This document shows positions 7,534 through 15,198 of a DNA stretch of 26,375 bases, piece by piece. Within the stretch, counting starts at the first letter, position 1; each line of letters opens with the position of its first letter. The stretch is taken from positions 1-26,375 of the forward strand of contig CAJTOR010000051.1 in assembly GCA_910577675.1 (NCBI GenBank). The letters run 5' to 3'. The notes under the pieces are model-generated. The model saw only the letters and a list, made by a program, of their open reading frames with translations, ran no database searches and had not been told where the DNA came from. The position numbers were made by a program, and so were the translations under genes. Source of the DNA: an uncultured Lachnospiraceae bacterium. GTDB taxonomy: Bacteria > Bacillota > Clostridia > Lachnospirales > Lachnospiraceae.

Positions 7534-7920
7534 ATGGGAATAAAGAAAAAGGACATTTTGCTTGCATGTTTCCTGCTTTTTGCGGCATGCCTGCTCTTTT
7601 TTGTGCTGCGCCCTGTAAAAAGTGGTACGGGGGGATGGGTCCGCATAACGGTTGACGGGAAACTATACGGAACATACCCGCTTTCCGGTAAAGAGAAAAT
7701 CCGCATTGGGCAGGATTCCGGCTATAATATGGTATATATCGAGGATGGTGCAGCGTGGATTTCAGAGGCGGACTGCCCGGATGGATACTGTATCCGCCAG
7801 GGAAAAATCACGGGAAAAGGACAGGTTATTGTATGCCTGCCGCACAGGCTTGTGCTTGAGGTGACAGGGGAGGAAAGCGGGGATGGGAAAAAGGAGGATT
7901 TGGATGCTGTAGTGCATTAG
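7534..7920 (+). CDS. NusG domain II protein, membrane anchored (EetA-like)
   Basis: A 128-residue protein with a Lys-rich N-terminus and a single membrane helix (about residues 7-26, ILLACFLLFAACLLFFVL), then an extracytoplasmic NusG_II domain. The typical signature is DCPDGYCIRQGKITGKGQVIVCLPHRLVLEV (about 80-110), with two cysteines in CPDGYC and one in VCLPH. The family lies beside Gx-transporter genes and apbE in flavinylation and electron-transfer loci; EetA of Listeria is related. Its biochemical role is not settled. It starts 30 bases after apbE and its stop is 29 bases before the Gx start, so the three are surely cotranscribed. Confidence 0.85.
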   Translation: MGIKKKDILLACFLLFAACLLFFVLRPVKSGTGGWVRITVDGKLYGTYPLSGKEKIRIGQDSGYNMVYIEDGAAWISEADCPDGYCIRQGKITGKGQVIVCLPHRLVLEVTGEESGDGKKEDLDAVVH

Positions 7921-7949
7921 TGTACGATAAAATTTCGGGAGGAAAACAC

Positions 7950-8441
7950 ATGGCGAAAAGGATTGCAACCTGTGCGGCGCTTGTTGCACTGGCAATGATA
8001 TTCAGTTATGTTGAAGCCATACTGCCAGTACATTTTGGTGTGCCCGGCGTTAAGCTTGGGCTGGCAAACCTTGTGGTCGTGTCGGGGCTCTACCTTCTGC
8101 GGCCTGGGGATGTATTCTTAATTTCGCTGTCCCGCATTCTTTTATCCGCCCTGCTGTTTGGCAGCGGGCTGTCACTGCTCTACAGCCTGGCGGGGGGTAT
8201 ATTAAGCTATCTTGTAATGCTTTTGCTAAAAAGGAGGAGAGGATTTTCGGCGGTTGGATTAAGTATCGCGGGCGGCGTGGCGCACAATATCGGGCAGATT
8301 GCCGCAGCAGCGTGGGCAGCGGGGAGTACTGCGGTATTTTATTATCTCCCGGTACTTGTGGTGGCGGGGGTGTTCACCGGTATGCTTATGGGGCTGTTAG
8401 CCATACGGGTGTTGCGGGTTCTCGCAGGCAAAAACATTTAG
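7950..8441 (+). CDS. Gx transporter family membrane protein (EetB-like, Hpre_diP_synt_I)
   Basis: A 163-residue integral membrane protein with about five helices, of the family once labelled heptaprenyl diphosphate synthase component I (PF07456) and now called Gx transporter. ATG at 7950 has GGGAGG seven bases upstream; the frame is open further up but without a site. Typical features are the N-terminal ALVALAMIFSYVEAILP, GVPGVKLGLANLVVV and the glycine-rich GGVAHNIGQIAAA. EetB of Listeria belongs here and is needed for flavin-based extracellular electron transfer; the fold resembles ECF S components, so a flavin or quinone-related substrate is an inference. The 3' end overlaps the convergent regulator gene by four bases, with no terminator between them. 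Confidence 0.85.
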   Translation: MAKRIATCAALVALAMIFSYVEAILPVHFGVPGVKLGLANLVVVSGLYLLRPGDVFLISLSRILLSALLFGSGLSLLYSLAGGILSYLVMLLLKRRRGFSAVGLSIAGGVAHNIGQIAAAAWAAGSTAVFYYLPVLVVAGVFTGMLMGLLAIRVLRVLAGKNI

Positions 8442-9892
8442 TCCGCCGTGAGGATGCTTTCACAAAGCCGCCGCACGGCTTCTTCTATATCTTCTTTTCT
8501 AAGACCGGAGTAATTCATTACTATGGCATGCGAGAGGTGGGGCATATGGTTTTCTGGCTTTAATCCGTGGTAATATTCCGAGAGGCAGGAAATATGAAGC
8601 CCATGGGAACTGGAAATTTTAACCAATTCCTGGTCGGGAAGCTTTGTATCAATTTTTAAAATAAAATGCAGCCCCGCGCTCTCCTCGGTAATGGTGCTGC
8701 GCGAAGCCAGCGGGCTTTTTTTGATTGCGCAAAGCAAAGCGTCCCTGATGGCGCGGTAATGGTTGCGCATACGGTTGATATGTTTTTCAAAATAGCCGTC
8801 GCGGATAAATTTTGCCAGTGTGTACTGCTCGAAATTGGAAACGGTTCCCGAGTAAAAGGAAAGTTGTTCGTAAAAGCGGGAAAGCAGGTGGGGCGGCAGC
8901 ACCATGTAGCTGATCCGGATGGTGGAGGCCAAGCTCTTGGTAAAGGTATTGATATATATTACCCGCTCCGTTTTATCTATACTTTGAAGGGTTGGAATCG
9001 GGCGAGCCGCAAAGCGGAATTCAGAGTCGTAATCATCCTCGATAATATAGTGGGAGGGATGTGCGGCAGCCCAGCCAAGCAGTTCATAGCGGCGGCGCAC
9101 GGATGTGATAATGCCGGTCGGGTAATGGTGGGAGGGGGATATATGTGCAATATCCGCACCTTTCTGGTTTAATTCTTCCACCAGGATGCCCGAGGAATCC
9201 ATATTGATAAAGCGGCAGTCAACACCGTGGCTGCGGTAAACTTTTTCAATTTTTGTATAACCGGGATTTTCAACCGCATAGATTTTATCCCGCCCAAGTA
9301 ATAGAAGAAGAAGGCTGTAAAGATAGTCCGTCCCCGCACCTATAATCACCTGGTCCGCATGGATATTCATGCCGCGGAATTGTTTTAAGTGTGCGCAGAT
9401 GGCTTCGCGCAGTTCGATGGTGCCGCCGCAGGGAGGGTTTGTCAAAAGTTCCTCACTTTTAGCGGAAATGGTTTCGCGCAGAAGCTTTGCCCAGATGGAG
9501 AAAGGAAAACTTTCCGGTGCCGTGCGGTTGCTGACAAAATCGGCAAAGACCGCAGGGGAAGTGGAAGGTTCATATGGGGGAGGGCAGTCGGGGGATGAAT
9601 TGGAAATATTTTCCATATAATAACAGGAACAGGGGTGGTTTTCAGGGAATGTGATATCCGAAACAAAATATCCCCGTTTTGGCAGGGAGAAAATATAGCC
9701 TTCCGATACAAGCAGGCTGTAGGCATTCTCCACAGTGATATTGCTGATGCCAAGATTCTTAGCGAAGCTGCGCTTTGACGGGAGTTTTGTGCCGGCGGTA
9801 AGTATGCCGCGAAGGATATCATTTTTAATGCATTTGTACAGGTAAACATAAAGGCTGTCCGTACCGGTGTCTGATAAGGAATAGGTAAGCAT
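8438..9892 (-). CDS. MocR/PdxR-type PLP-dependent transcriptional regulator
   Basis: A GntR winged helix fused to a type I aminotransferase fold, 484 residues. ATG at 9892 lies six bases after GGAGGT; the ATG at 9895 is also possible. The HTH is at about 12-78 (LPSKRSFAKNLGISNITVENAYSLLVSEGYI). The aminotransferase part has VENPGY at 207-212, IIEDDYDSEFRF at 283-294 and the PLP lysine in NTFTKSLAS (Lys319). In characterised members the domain senses PLP or a PLP adduct and does not act as an aminotransferase. No pdxS/pdxT or other obvious target lies beside it; the nearest divergent transcription unit is the riboswitch-folT unit. It converges with the Gx gene. Confidence 0.88.
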   Translation of the reverse strand: MLTYSLSDTGTDSLYVYLYKCIKNDILRGILTAGTKLPSKRSFAKNLGISNITVENAYSLLVSEGYIFSLPKRGYFVSDITFPENHPCSCYYMENISNSSPDCPPPYEPSTSPAVFADFVSNRTAPESFPFSIWAKLLRETISAKSEELLTNPPCGGTIELREAICAHLKQFRGMNIHADQVIIGAGTDYLYSLLLLLLGRDKIYAVENPGYTKIEKVYRSHGVDCRFINMDSSGILVEELNQKGADIAHISPSHHYPTGIITSVRRRYELLGWAAAHPSHYIIEDDYDSEFRFAARPIPTLQSIDKTERVIYINTFTKSLASTIRISYMVLPPHLLSRFYEQLSFYSGTVSNFEQYTLAKFIRDGYFEKHINRMRNHYRAIRDALLCAIKKSPLASRSTITEESAGLHFILKIDTKLPDQELVKISSSHGLHISCLSEYYHGLKPENHMPHLSHAIVMNYSGLRKEDIEEAVRRLCESILTAD

Positions 9893-9923
9893 CATATACC
9901 TCCGTAATATAAATAGTCTGTAT

Positions 9924-9976
9924 CCCGCCGGGCGGGCTGATGCTGTTATGATACGATTTTTTTTTGTGGTTGGCAA
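9924..9976 (-). promoter_or_regulatory. Promoter of the MocR gene with GC-rich inverted repeat at the transcript start
   Basis: On the minus strand TTGCCA (9976-9971) and TATCAT (9953-9948) are 17 bases apart. Downstream, CCCGCC and GGCGGG (9924-9929, 9931-9936) flank one base, giving a compact palindrome near +5 to +17. It is a candidate autoregulatory site or a short leader hairpin. Confidence 0.6.
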
Positions 9977-10008
9977 GGGGAGGGCGGTTTAAAAATTTTT
10001 TTGTCCTC

Positions 10009-10037
10009 TTGCAATCTGTCTGTTACCGTGCTATAAT
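10009..10037 (+). promoter_or_regulatory. Sigma-A promoter of the folT riboswitch transcript
   Basis: TTGCAA (10009-10014), 17-base spacer, TATAAT (10032-10037) with TG one base before it. Transcription would start about 10044, roughly a dozen bases before the aptamer. Confidence 0.85.
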
Positions 10038-10056
10038 GCACTCGTCTAACAAATTG

Positions 10057-10153
10057 AGCAGAGTAGGGATTTGCGCGTTAAGTGCCATGCAGACGGGGAG
10101 TTGTTGCGTGGACGAAAAGTTATCTTGCGGTGCAGATCCCGCATCCCGCTGCT
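10057..10153 (+). ncRNA. THF (tetrahydrofolate) riboswitch, class I
   Basis: The conserved parts of the THF-I aptamer are readable: outer stem AGCAG (10057-10061) with CTGCT (10149-10153); the GAGTAG junction at 10061-10066; helix GGATTTG (10067-10073) with CAGATCC; the diagnostic GCGCGTTAAGTG (10073-10084); CGAAAAG and TTGCGGTG in the 3' half; and GCATCCCG just before the closing strand. THF-I riboswitches bind reduced folates and control folT in Firmicutes, which is the gene found downstream. When folate is bound the aptamer should favour termination. Confidence 0.9.
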
Positions 10154-10155
10154 AC

Positions 10156-10178
10156 AACTGGCAACCAGTTTTGCTTTT
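10156..10178 (+). promoter_or_regulatory. First hairpin of the riboswitch expression platform
   Basis: AACTGG (10156-10161) pairs with CCAGTT (10165-10170), followed by TTGCTTTTT. It lies directly after the aptamer. An alternative, larger pairing, CTACAAC (10152-10158) with GTTGTAG (10180-10186), shares bases with the 3' strand of the outer aptamer stem and could be the ligand-free state. Confidence 0.45.
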
Positions 10179-10213
10179 TGTTGTAGTACGCCTGCATGGC
10201 CGTATGAAGGGAT

Positions 10214-10244
10214 AGGTCTGTCCATTTCCGGGCAGGCTTTTTTT
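10214..10244 (+). terminator. Attenuator terminator of the THF riboswitch
   Basis: AGGTCTGTCC (10214-10223) pairs with GGGCAGGCTT (10230-10239) through ten pairs including G-U wobbles, with a six-base loop, and runs into seven T (10238-10244). The folT start is about 117 bases further on, so termination here would silence it. Confidence 0.75.
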
Positions 10245-10361
10245 GTGCGCAAATCCGCAATTATATTTTGGGAGTGGTATGTGGATATGCGGCATATGGC
10301 GGTGCAGTCTGCAAATAGTTGGCATTATTCTGGCAATCGCAGCAAAAAAGGAGGATTGGTT

Positions 10362-11417
10362 ATGCGACAGGAAATGAATGGCGCGGCACATGGGAGCGCG
10401 CAGGGTATGGCAGGGAACTTTAGGGATTCGGTGCTAGTATTTAAAAATGTCAGGGCAATTGTGATTGCAGGGATGCTGTTGGCACTGCATATAATCCTGG
10501 CGATGGTGCTTGGAATCTATCTGACCCAGACAGTGAAATTTAGCATCTCGTTTATTACAAATGTTGTGACAGGGTATTTGTTTGGACCGTGGATGGCGCT
10601 TGTAACAGGGGCACTTGGCGATATCCTGCAATTTGTGTTAAAGCCGGTCGGGGGTTATTTTTTTGGATGGACATTAAACGCGGCAATCGGCGGGTTGCTC
10701 TACGGGCTTGCCTTTTATAAGAGGGCACCCAGGGAAGTGGCGAAAGAAGCGGGCGGGGAAAAGAAGAATTTTGCCCGTGTGGTTGATTATCTATGTATGG
10801 TAATATATGCTGTAATGCTTGCGGGATGGTTTTTGCTGCCATTCCTCGATGTGACAACAAAGGCAGCGGATACAGTCGGGCGGGAAGTCATTAATTCGGG
10901 GACTGCCTTTTCCTATGTGGCAGGAAAGGTTCTTAACTGCGCGAGCACAAGCCCGAAAACGCTTGCGGTTGTTGCTTTGGTCCTAGTGCTTTCCGGGGCA
11001 GTGTTCTGTCTGTGCAGACGGCGTGTGGCGGTTATTTTGCTCGGTGTTTTGGCATGTCTTTGGATGCTCTTGCCCGTGTATAACGAGAGGGCAGTCCTGG
11101 CGGTCAGACCGGCATTTTTGTTAATTTGTGTGGGATTTGCCGCGGTTGTCCTTATGAATCTTTTTGCTTTGCTGCGTGAGAAATCCGTGGACGTGGGATT
11201 TTTGCTGCGCTGTTTTTTGACGATGCTTTTTGTGGCGGTCGTGGTGCAGATGCTTCTCGGGACAATCTGGTGTGTTAAGATATACGGCAGGGGATTCTGG
11301 TTTTATTTTGTGCCGCGCGCGATCAAGAGCCTGATCCAGCTCCCTTTCAATACGGTGTTGGCATATTATGTAATACGCGCGCTAAAGAATTTGCGTGTTA
11401 GGGAAATAGTGCGCTAG
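10362..11417 (+). CDS. folT: FolT-like folate ECF transporter S component with large insertion
   Basis: The membrane S component that would bind folate and work with the shared EcfA-EcfA'-EcfT module, which is not in the window. ATG at 10362 follows GGAGG by seven bases; the frame runs upstream through the riboswitch but is not coding there. Residues 28-120 match FolT: ALHIILAMVLGIYL, ISFITNVVTGYLFGPWMALVTGALGDILQFVLKP and GWTLNAAIGGLLYGLAFY. Residues about 276-345 match its end (GTIWCVKIYGRGFWFYFVPRAIKSLIQLPFNTVLAYYVI). Family members have about 170-180 residues. Here residues about 121-275 form an additional segment with roughly four hydrophobic helices, giving 351 in total. The frame is continuous throughout. 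Folate specificity rests on the riboswitch and family resemblance. Confidence 0.82.
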   Translation: MRQEMNGAAHGSAQGMAGNFRDSVLVFKNVRAIVIAGMLLALHIILAMVLGIYLTQTVKFSISFITNVVTGYLFGPWMALVTGALGDILQFVLKPVGGYFFGWTLNAAIGGLLYGLAFYKRAPREVAKEAGGEKKNFARVVDYLCMVIYAVMLAGWFLLPFLDVTTKAADTVGREVINSGTAFSYVAGKVLNCASTSPKTLAVVALVLVLSGAVFCLCRRRVAVILLGVLACLWMLLPVYNERAVLAVRPAFLLICVGFAAVVLMNLFALLREKSVDVGFLLRCFLTMLFVAVVVQMLLGTIWCVKIYGRGFWFYFVPRAIKSLIQLPFNTVLAYYVIRALKNLRVREIVR

Positions 11418-11472
11418 GGTTTTTAGAGATGAAAAAAATTGTAAAATAATAGCATGATCTTTACAGGCAAAG

Positions 11473-11500
11473 AATGCCCGCTCTTAAAAAGGCGGGCATT
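11473..11500. terminator. Stem-loop between convergent genes, probable terminator
   Basis: AATGCCCGC (11473-11481) and GCGGGCATT (11492-11500) form a perfect 9-bp stem. It lies 55 bases after folT and 12 bases after the stop of the opposite-strand gene. The T run is poor on both strands (ATTACTCT and ATTCTTTG), so it may be a weak bidirectional terminator or an mRNA end-protecting hairpin. Confidence 0.55.
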
Positions 11501-11512
11501 ACTCTGTGCTAT

Positions 11513-11926
11513 TTATGGTAAGATTACCAGGGGAAGACCGTTTTTGGAACAGCGGTCGGTCAGATGACGCAGCAGTCTGCTTCGAAGTTCCGGGTCGAAA
11601 TTAAGGGCGGGGATGCCCGATATGGCAAGCGGTACATGCTCTGTAAAGAAGGAATCGAGCATGGCATCAATCCATCCCGCAGTTCTGAAAAAGCCCTCTT
11701 CCCCGAAATCAGTTTTTTGGTTTTCGTCGGTTTTTCTGCCTTCCATGGCGGCGGGGGTCACAAAGCATATCGCGCAGTATAATTCCAGGATGCTGTCATA
11801 ATAAACCAGTTGGACCCCAAATTTCCCGTCCTCCAACATAAACTGGATCAGGTAGCAGGCGGACGGGTCAAGCGCCGACAAAACCGGGTTTTCCTGCGGT
11901 GCGGCAAAGCTGTGGAATTTTCCCAT
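11513..11926 (-). CDS. Hypothetical protein, 137 residues
   Basis: I do not recognise the family. AGGAGG lies four to five bases before the ATG at 11926, which strongly supports translation. The protein has no signal peptide or clear membrane helix. The first half is rich in aromatic and hydrophobic residues (SACYLIQFMLEDGKFGVQLVYYDSILELYCAICFVTP), looks like a beta-sheet and is followed by a charged loop (GRKTDENQKTDFGEEG). The second half is more helical (GWIDAMLDSFF, PELRSRLLRHLTDRCSKNGLPLVILP). It stands alone, convergent with folT and divergent from the oligopeptide transporter operon. Confidence 0.7.
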   Translation of the reverse strand: MGKFHSFAAPQENPVLSALDPSACYLIQFMLEDGKFGVQLVYYDSILELYCAICFVTPAAMEGRKTDENQKTDFGEEGFFRTAGWIDAMLDSFFTEHVPLAISGIPALNFDPELRSRLLRHLTDRCSKNGLPLVILP

Positions 11927-11989
11927 GTTGCCTCCTGTAAAAAGGGAATCTCATATTATTATATGGGGAAACAGGATGTGGGTTCGGGG

Positions 11990-12031
11990 TTTCTGACAAA
12001 TAATCCGGGGCGTGTCAGAAAGCTGTTTTTT
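11990..12031 (+). terminator. Orphan terminator-like hairpin
   Basis: TTTCTGACA (11990-11998) and TGTCAGAAA (12013-12021) form a 9-bp stem with a 14-base loop. Four bases later comes a run of six T (12026-12031). No plus-strand gene lies between folT and this hairpin, so it may end an antisense or small transcript, or stop read-through toward the oligopeptide operon. Confidence 0.45.
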
Positions 12032-12153
12032 GTCACCTTTGCACCGCGGACGCAGCAGGAATTATATTGGGAAATACCCGGTTTGTACAAGGTGTGCAAG
12101 TGCTTGTGCTTATGCTTTAAGGATGCGCAAAAAAAGAAAAAATTAAATTTCTC

Positions 12154-12182
12154 TTGACATTCGACGAAATAAACAATATTAT
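12154..12182 (+). promoter_or_regulatory. Strong promoter of the oligopeptide transporter operon
   Basis: TTGACA (12154-12159), 17-base spacer, TATTAT (12177-12182). It is preceded by an A-rich stretch (12127-12149) that could act as an UP element. It gives an AT-rich leader of about 155 bases before the first gene. Confidence 0.85.
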
Positions 12183-12346
12183 AGTATACGTTAATTCACA
12201 TGCACAATAAAATATTTTATACGGGGTATTTCACAAAGGAGTGGGTATATTATTATTCATTCCTTTTGTTGTAATTGCTTGAGCTGTGTAAAGTATTAAA
12301 GAGGAGAAGTGCATGGAAGGAAACTATTTTTAAGGAGGAAAACATT

Positions 12347-15019
12347 ATGAGGAAGATTTCAACGAGGGCTCTCGCTCTTTCTCTTTCTACAGCGATGCTG
12401 TTTTCGATGGCTGCCTGTGGCAAGGATGAGGAGAACCCGGATGCAACCCCGACCCCGGATACACAGGGAACGACGGGGGAGCCGGGGGTAACGAATACCC
12501 CGGATGATAGCAACACCCCGGATGAGGGGGAGCCGGGAACACCGGAGCCTACTCAGGGAGCGGAGCCGATTGCGGACTATATCTACAAGGATTATGTATC
12601 CCTTCTGCCTGCTTACTGGAACCCGCTAGATTATCAGACCAATGATGATTCTTATATGTCAGGCTGGATTGATATGGGTCTGTATAGTTTCGTTTATAAT
12701 GATGAGATTCATCCGGTGGAGGGCAGGGAGCCTTATCAGGGTTATAAAATCATCCCGGAGATGGCAGCGAGCGACCCGGTGGATGTGACCGAGCAGATTA
12801 AGGCATCCCACCCGCAGTTTCAGATTCCGGAAAGCGCGACTTCAGGTTATGCTTACACGATTGACTTGAACCAGAACGCTTGCTGGGAGGATGGCACGCC
12901 AATCAATGCGGATACTTATGTATATTCCATGAAGCAGCTTCTTGACCCTAAGATGTTAAACTACCGCGCAGCGGATTATTTTACCGGTTCTAAGAGTATT
13001 GCAGGTGCAGAGGAATATTTCTACGGCGGCAGAACAACGAAAGTTGCAAACAGCACGGATGCCGAGACGGTGAAGTATGAGATTGCCGACCTGGTTAAAG
13101 GCGATGACGGCTTATACAAGACGGCGGATGGCAAGAATGTTTATATTGACATCGATGAGGGATATGCGTGGCTTGGCGGTACCAGCCTGAAAGCTCTTTA
13201 TGCGCAGGGCGGTTATATCCAGGATGAAGGATGCTGGGATATCCTTGAGCCGCAGGCGGACAAGGAAGGCCTTGTACCGGTGACGGAAGAAAATCTTAAT
13301 GCCCTGTTTGCATTTACCGGGACAACGACGGATAGCTGGAGCGCAGAAACATGGGAGCAGTTAGCGTTCTATCTTTCCATAGATGATGAGTTCCACCCGG
13401 AGATTGAATATGACGGTAATGTCGGTCTTTTTAAGAGCGGCGATTACCAGATTACTATAGTTTTCGACAAGGCGCTCTCAGGCTTCCAGCTTTACTATAG
13501 CTTGACCAGCAACTGGCTGGTATACGAGCCGTACTATGAGGCATGCAAGAAGGAAACCAACGGCACATTTACGACCAACTACAATACGGGCGTTGAAACT
13601 ACAATGTCCTACGGTCCGTATAAGCTGACCAGCTATCAGACCGACAAGGCACTTCGTCTCGAGAAAAATGAAAAGTGGTACGGTTATACGGATGAGCTGC
13701 ACAAATACCAGGATCCGACCGATGGCCAGGTTTACCGCATGTATATGACCGAGGTAATCGATACACAGGTTATCAATGAGCCGGCAACACAGAAGCAGAT
13801 GTTCTTAAAGGGCGAGCTTGCTAGTTATGGCCTTGGTTCTGAGGACTTTGATGCATACCGCAATTCTGAGTTCGTACATGTAACTCCTGCAGCGACATTG
13901 TACTTTTTCATTTTCAATGGCTTTTTGGATGCGATCAACCAGAGGGAGTCAGCGGCAGATTTTGATACGGCTAAGTACGATCTGCAAACTATGTCGCTCG
14001 AGTCCTTCCGCAAGGCGATCGCGGTTACGTATGACAAGGAACTTCTGTGTGCGAGCATTTCCCCGGCGCGTTCCGGCGGTTACGGTCTGATTGGTACTTC
14101 TTATATCTATGATCCGGATACAGGTGCAAGATACCGCGATACCGACCAGGCAAAGCAGGTACTCTGTGATTTCTACAGTGTGGATGTTTCCAAGTATGCG
14201 AGCCTTGATGATGCGGTGGCATCCATCACAGGTTATGACCCGGTTGCAGCAAAGGAACTTTATAACCAGGCATTTAAGGAAGCGATTGAGAAAGGTTATA
14301 TCACCGATGCGGACGGGGATGGCAAGTCGGATCAGGTTGTTCGTATTGAGTACTGTGTTTCCGCAGCGAGTTCGTTTATCACAAAGACAGTTGATTACCT
14401 GAATGAAAAGTTGGCAGAAGTTCTTGTCGGCACACCATTTGAAGGCAAGATTGAGTTCTTCGAGTCCGCACCTTATGGTAACTCCTGGTCGGATAAGATT
14501 AAGAGCGGTCTTTCCGATGTGGTACTTGCAGGCTGGACTGGTTCCACGCTTGACCCGTTCGGTTTGTCTGAACTTTATACCGATCCGGGTCGTCAGTATG
14601 ACGGAAAGTGGTTTGATGCGACAAAGGCGGATCTCACCCTTACTGTTGATATTGCACCGCTTGGACAGACACCGAATATGCAGACGATCACAATGAACTT
14701 AAAGCAGTGGTCCGATGCGCTCAACGGCGCAACAGTGGAGTCCCCGGTAGGACCGGTGAACTTTGGCGACGGCATGGCAGAGGTTGATACAAGACTTACC
14801 ATCCTTGCGGGTGTTGAGGGTAAGGTTCTCCAGACATACGATTATATCCCGATGCTCCAGGATGCAGGTATGAGCCTTCTGTCCCAGCAGCTTTACTACG
14901 TGGTAGAAGAATACAGCCCGATCATGAGTCGCGGTGGTATCGCGTACCTGAAGTACAATTACACGGAGAAAGAATGGAGAGAGTTCGTAGCAGCGAACGG
15001 TGGGGAATTAAGCTACTAA
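12347..15019 (+). CDS. oppA: Oligopeptide-type ABC transporter binding lipoprotein (SBP family 5), 890 residues
   Basis: The extracellular substrate-binding subunit. ATG at 12347 lies after AAGGAGG; upstream in-frame codons lack a site. Residues 1-23 are a lipoprotein signal ending in MAAC (Cys24). A Thr/Pro/Glu/Asp-rich tether follows to about residue 70. The family 5 fold is recognised from YTIDLNQNACWEDGTPINADTYVYSMKQLLDP and, later, SYGPYKLTSYQTDKALRLEKNEKWYG. Usual members have 500-600 residues. A likely extra segment lies at about 230-340 (after EEYFYGG), and TDADGDGKSDQ at 653-663 is an EF-hand-like loop with Asp at 654, 656, 658 and 662, a probable calcium site. Substrate is unknown; oligopeptides are the family default. 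Confidence 0.88.
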   Translation: MRKISTRALALSLSTAMLFSMAACGKDEENPDATPTPDTQGTTGEPGVTNTPDDSNTPDEGEPGTPEPTQGAEPIADYIYKDYVSLLPAYWNPLDYQTNDDSYMSGWIDMGLYSFVYNDEIHPVEGREPYQGYKIIPEMAASDPVDVTEQIKASHPQFQIPESATSGYAYTIDLNQNACWEDGTPINADTYVYSMKQLLDPKMLNYRAADYFTGSKSIAGAEEYFYGGRTTKVANSTDAETVKYEIADLVKGDDGLYKTADGKNVYIDIDEGYAWLGGTSLKALYAQGGYIQDEGCWDILEPQADKEGLVPVTEENLNALFAFTGTTTDSWSAETWEQLAFYLSIDDEFHPEIEYDGNVGLFKSGDYQITIVFDKALSGFQLYYSLTSNWLVYEPYYEACKKETNGTFTTNYNTGVETTMSYGPYKLTSYQTDKALRLEKNEKWYGYTDELHKYQDPTDGQVYRMYMTEVIDTQVINEPATQKQMFLKGELASYGLGSEDFDAYRNSEFVHVTPAATLYFFIFNGFLDAINQRESAADFDTAKYDLQTMSLESFRKAIAVTYDKELLCASISPARSGGYGLIGTSYIYDPDTGARYRDTDQAKQVLCDFYSVDVSKYASLDDAVASITGYDPVAAKELYNQAFKEAIEKGYITDADGDGKSDQVVRIEYCVSAASSFITKTVDYLNEKLAEVLVGTPFEGKIEFFESAPYGNSWSDKIKSGLSDVVLAGWTGSTLDPFGLSELYTDPGRQYDGKWFDATKADLTLTVDIAPLGQTPNMQTITMNLKQWSDALNGATVESPVGPVNFGDGMAEVDTRLTILAGVEGKVLQTYDYIPMLQDAGMSLLSQQLYYVVEEYSPIMSRGGIAYLKYNYTEKEWREFVAANGGELSY

Positions 15020-15042
15020 AATCTTTGGCTTTCAGGAAGAAT

Positions 15043-15104
15043 CAGGAATGTTTCAGATCGGATACAGGGGCGCAAGTCCCTGTATTTGGTCTGGAAATAT
15101 CCTG
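15043..15104 (+). other. Long intergenic stem-loop between binding protein and permease genes
   Basis: Nested pairing: CAGGA (15043-15047) with TCCTG (15100-15104), TTTCAGA (15051-15057) with TCTGGAA (15090-15096, one wobble), and ATACAGGG (15062-15069) with CCCTGTAT (15078-15085). There is no T run. In binding-protein operons such hairpins usually protect the upstream mRNA so that the binding protein is made in excess; that role is inferred. Confidence 0.75.
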
Positions 15105-15198
15105 TATTTCACTGTTGTTCTAAGAACCAGCACAAGGGGCAGTTTGGGACGGGCAATGGGACTTTGCGGATGAGAGCTGGGAAATCGGAGGATGTTTT

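Noticed and set aside
10071..10361. Upstream extension of the folT frame
   Set aside because: It covers the THF riboswitch and its terminator, and the proper ribosome binding site is at 10350-10354.
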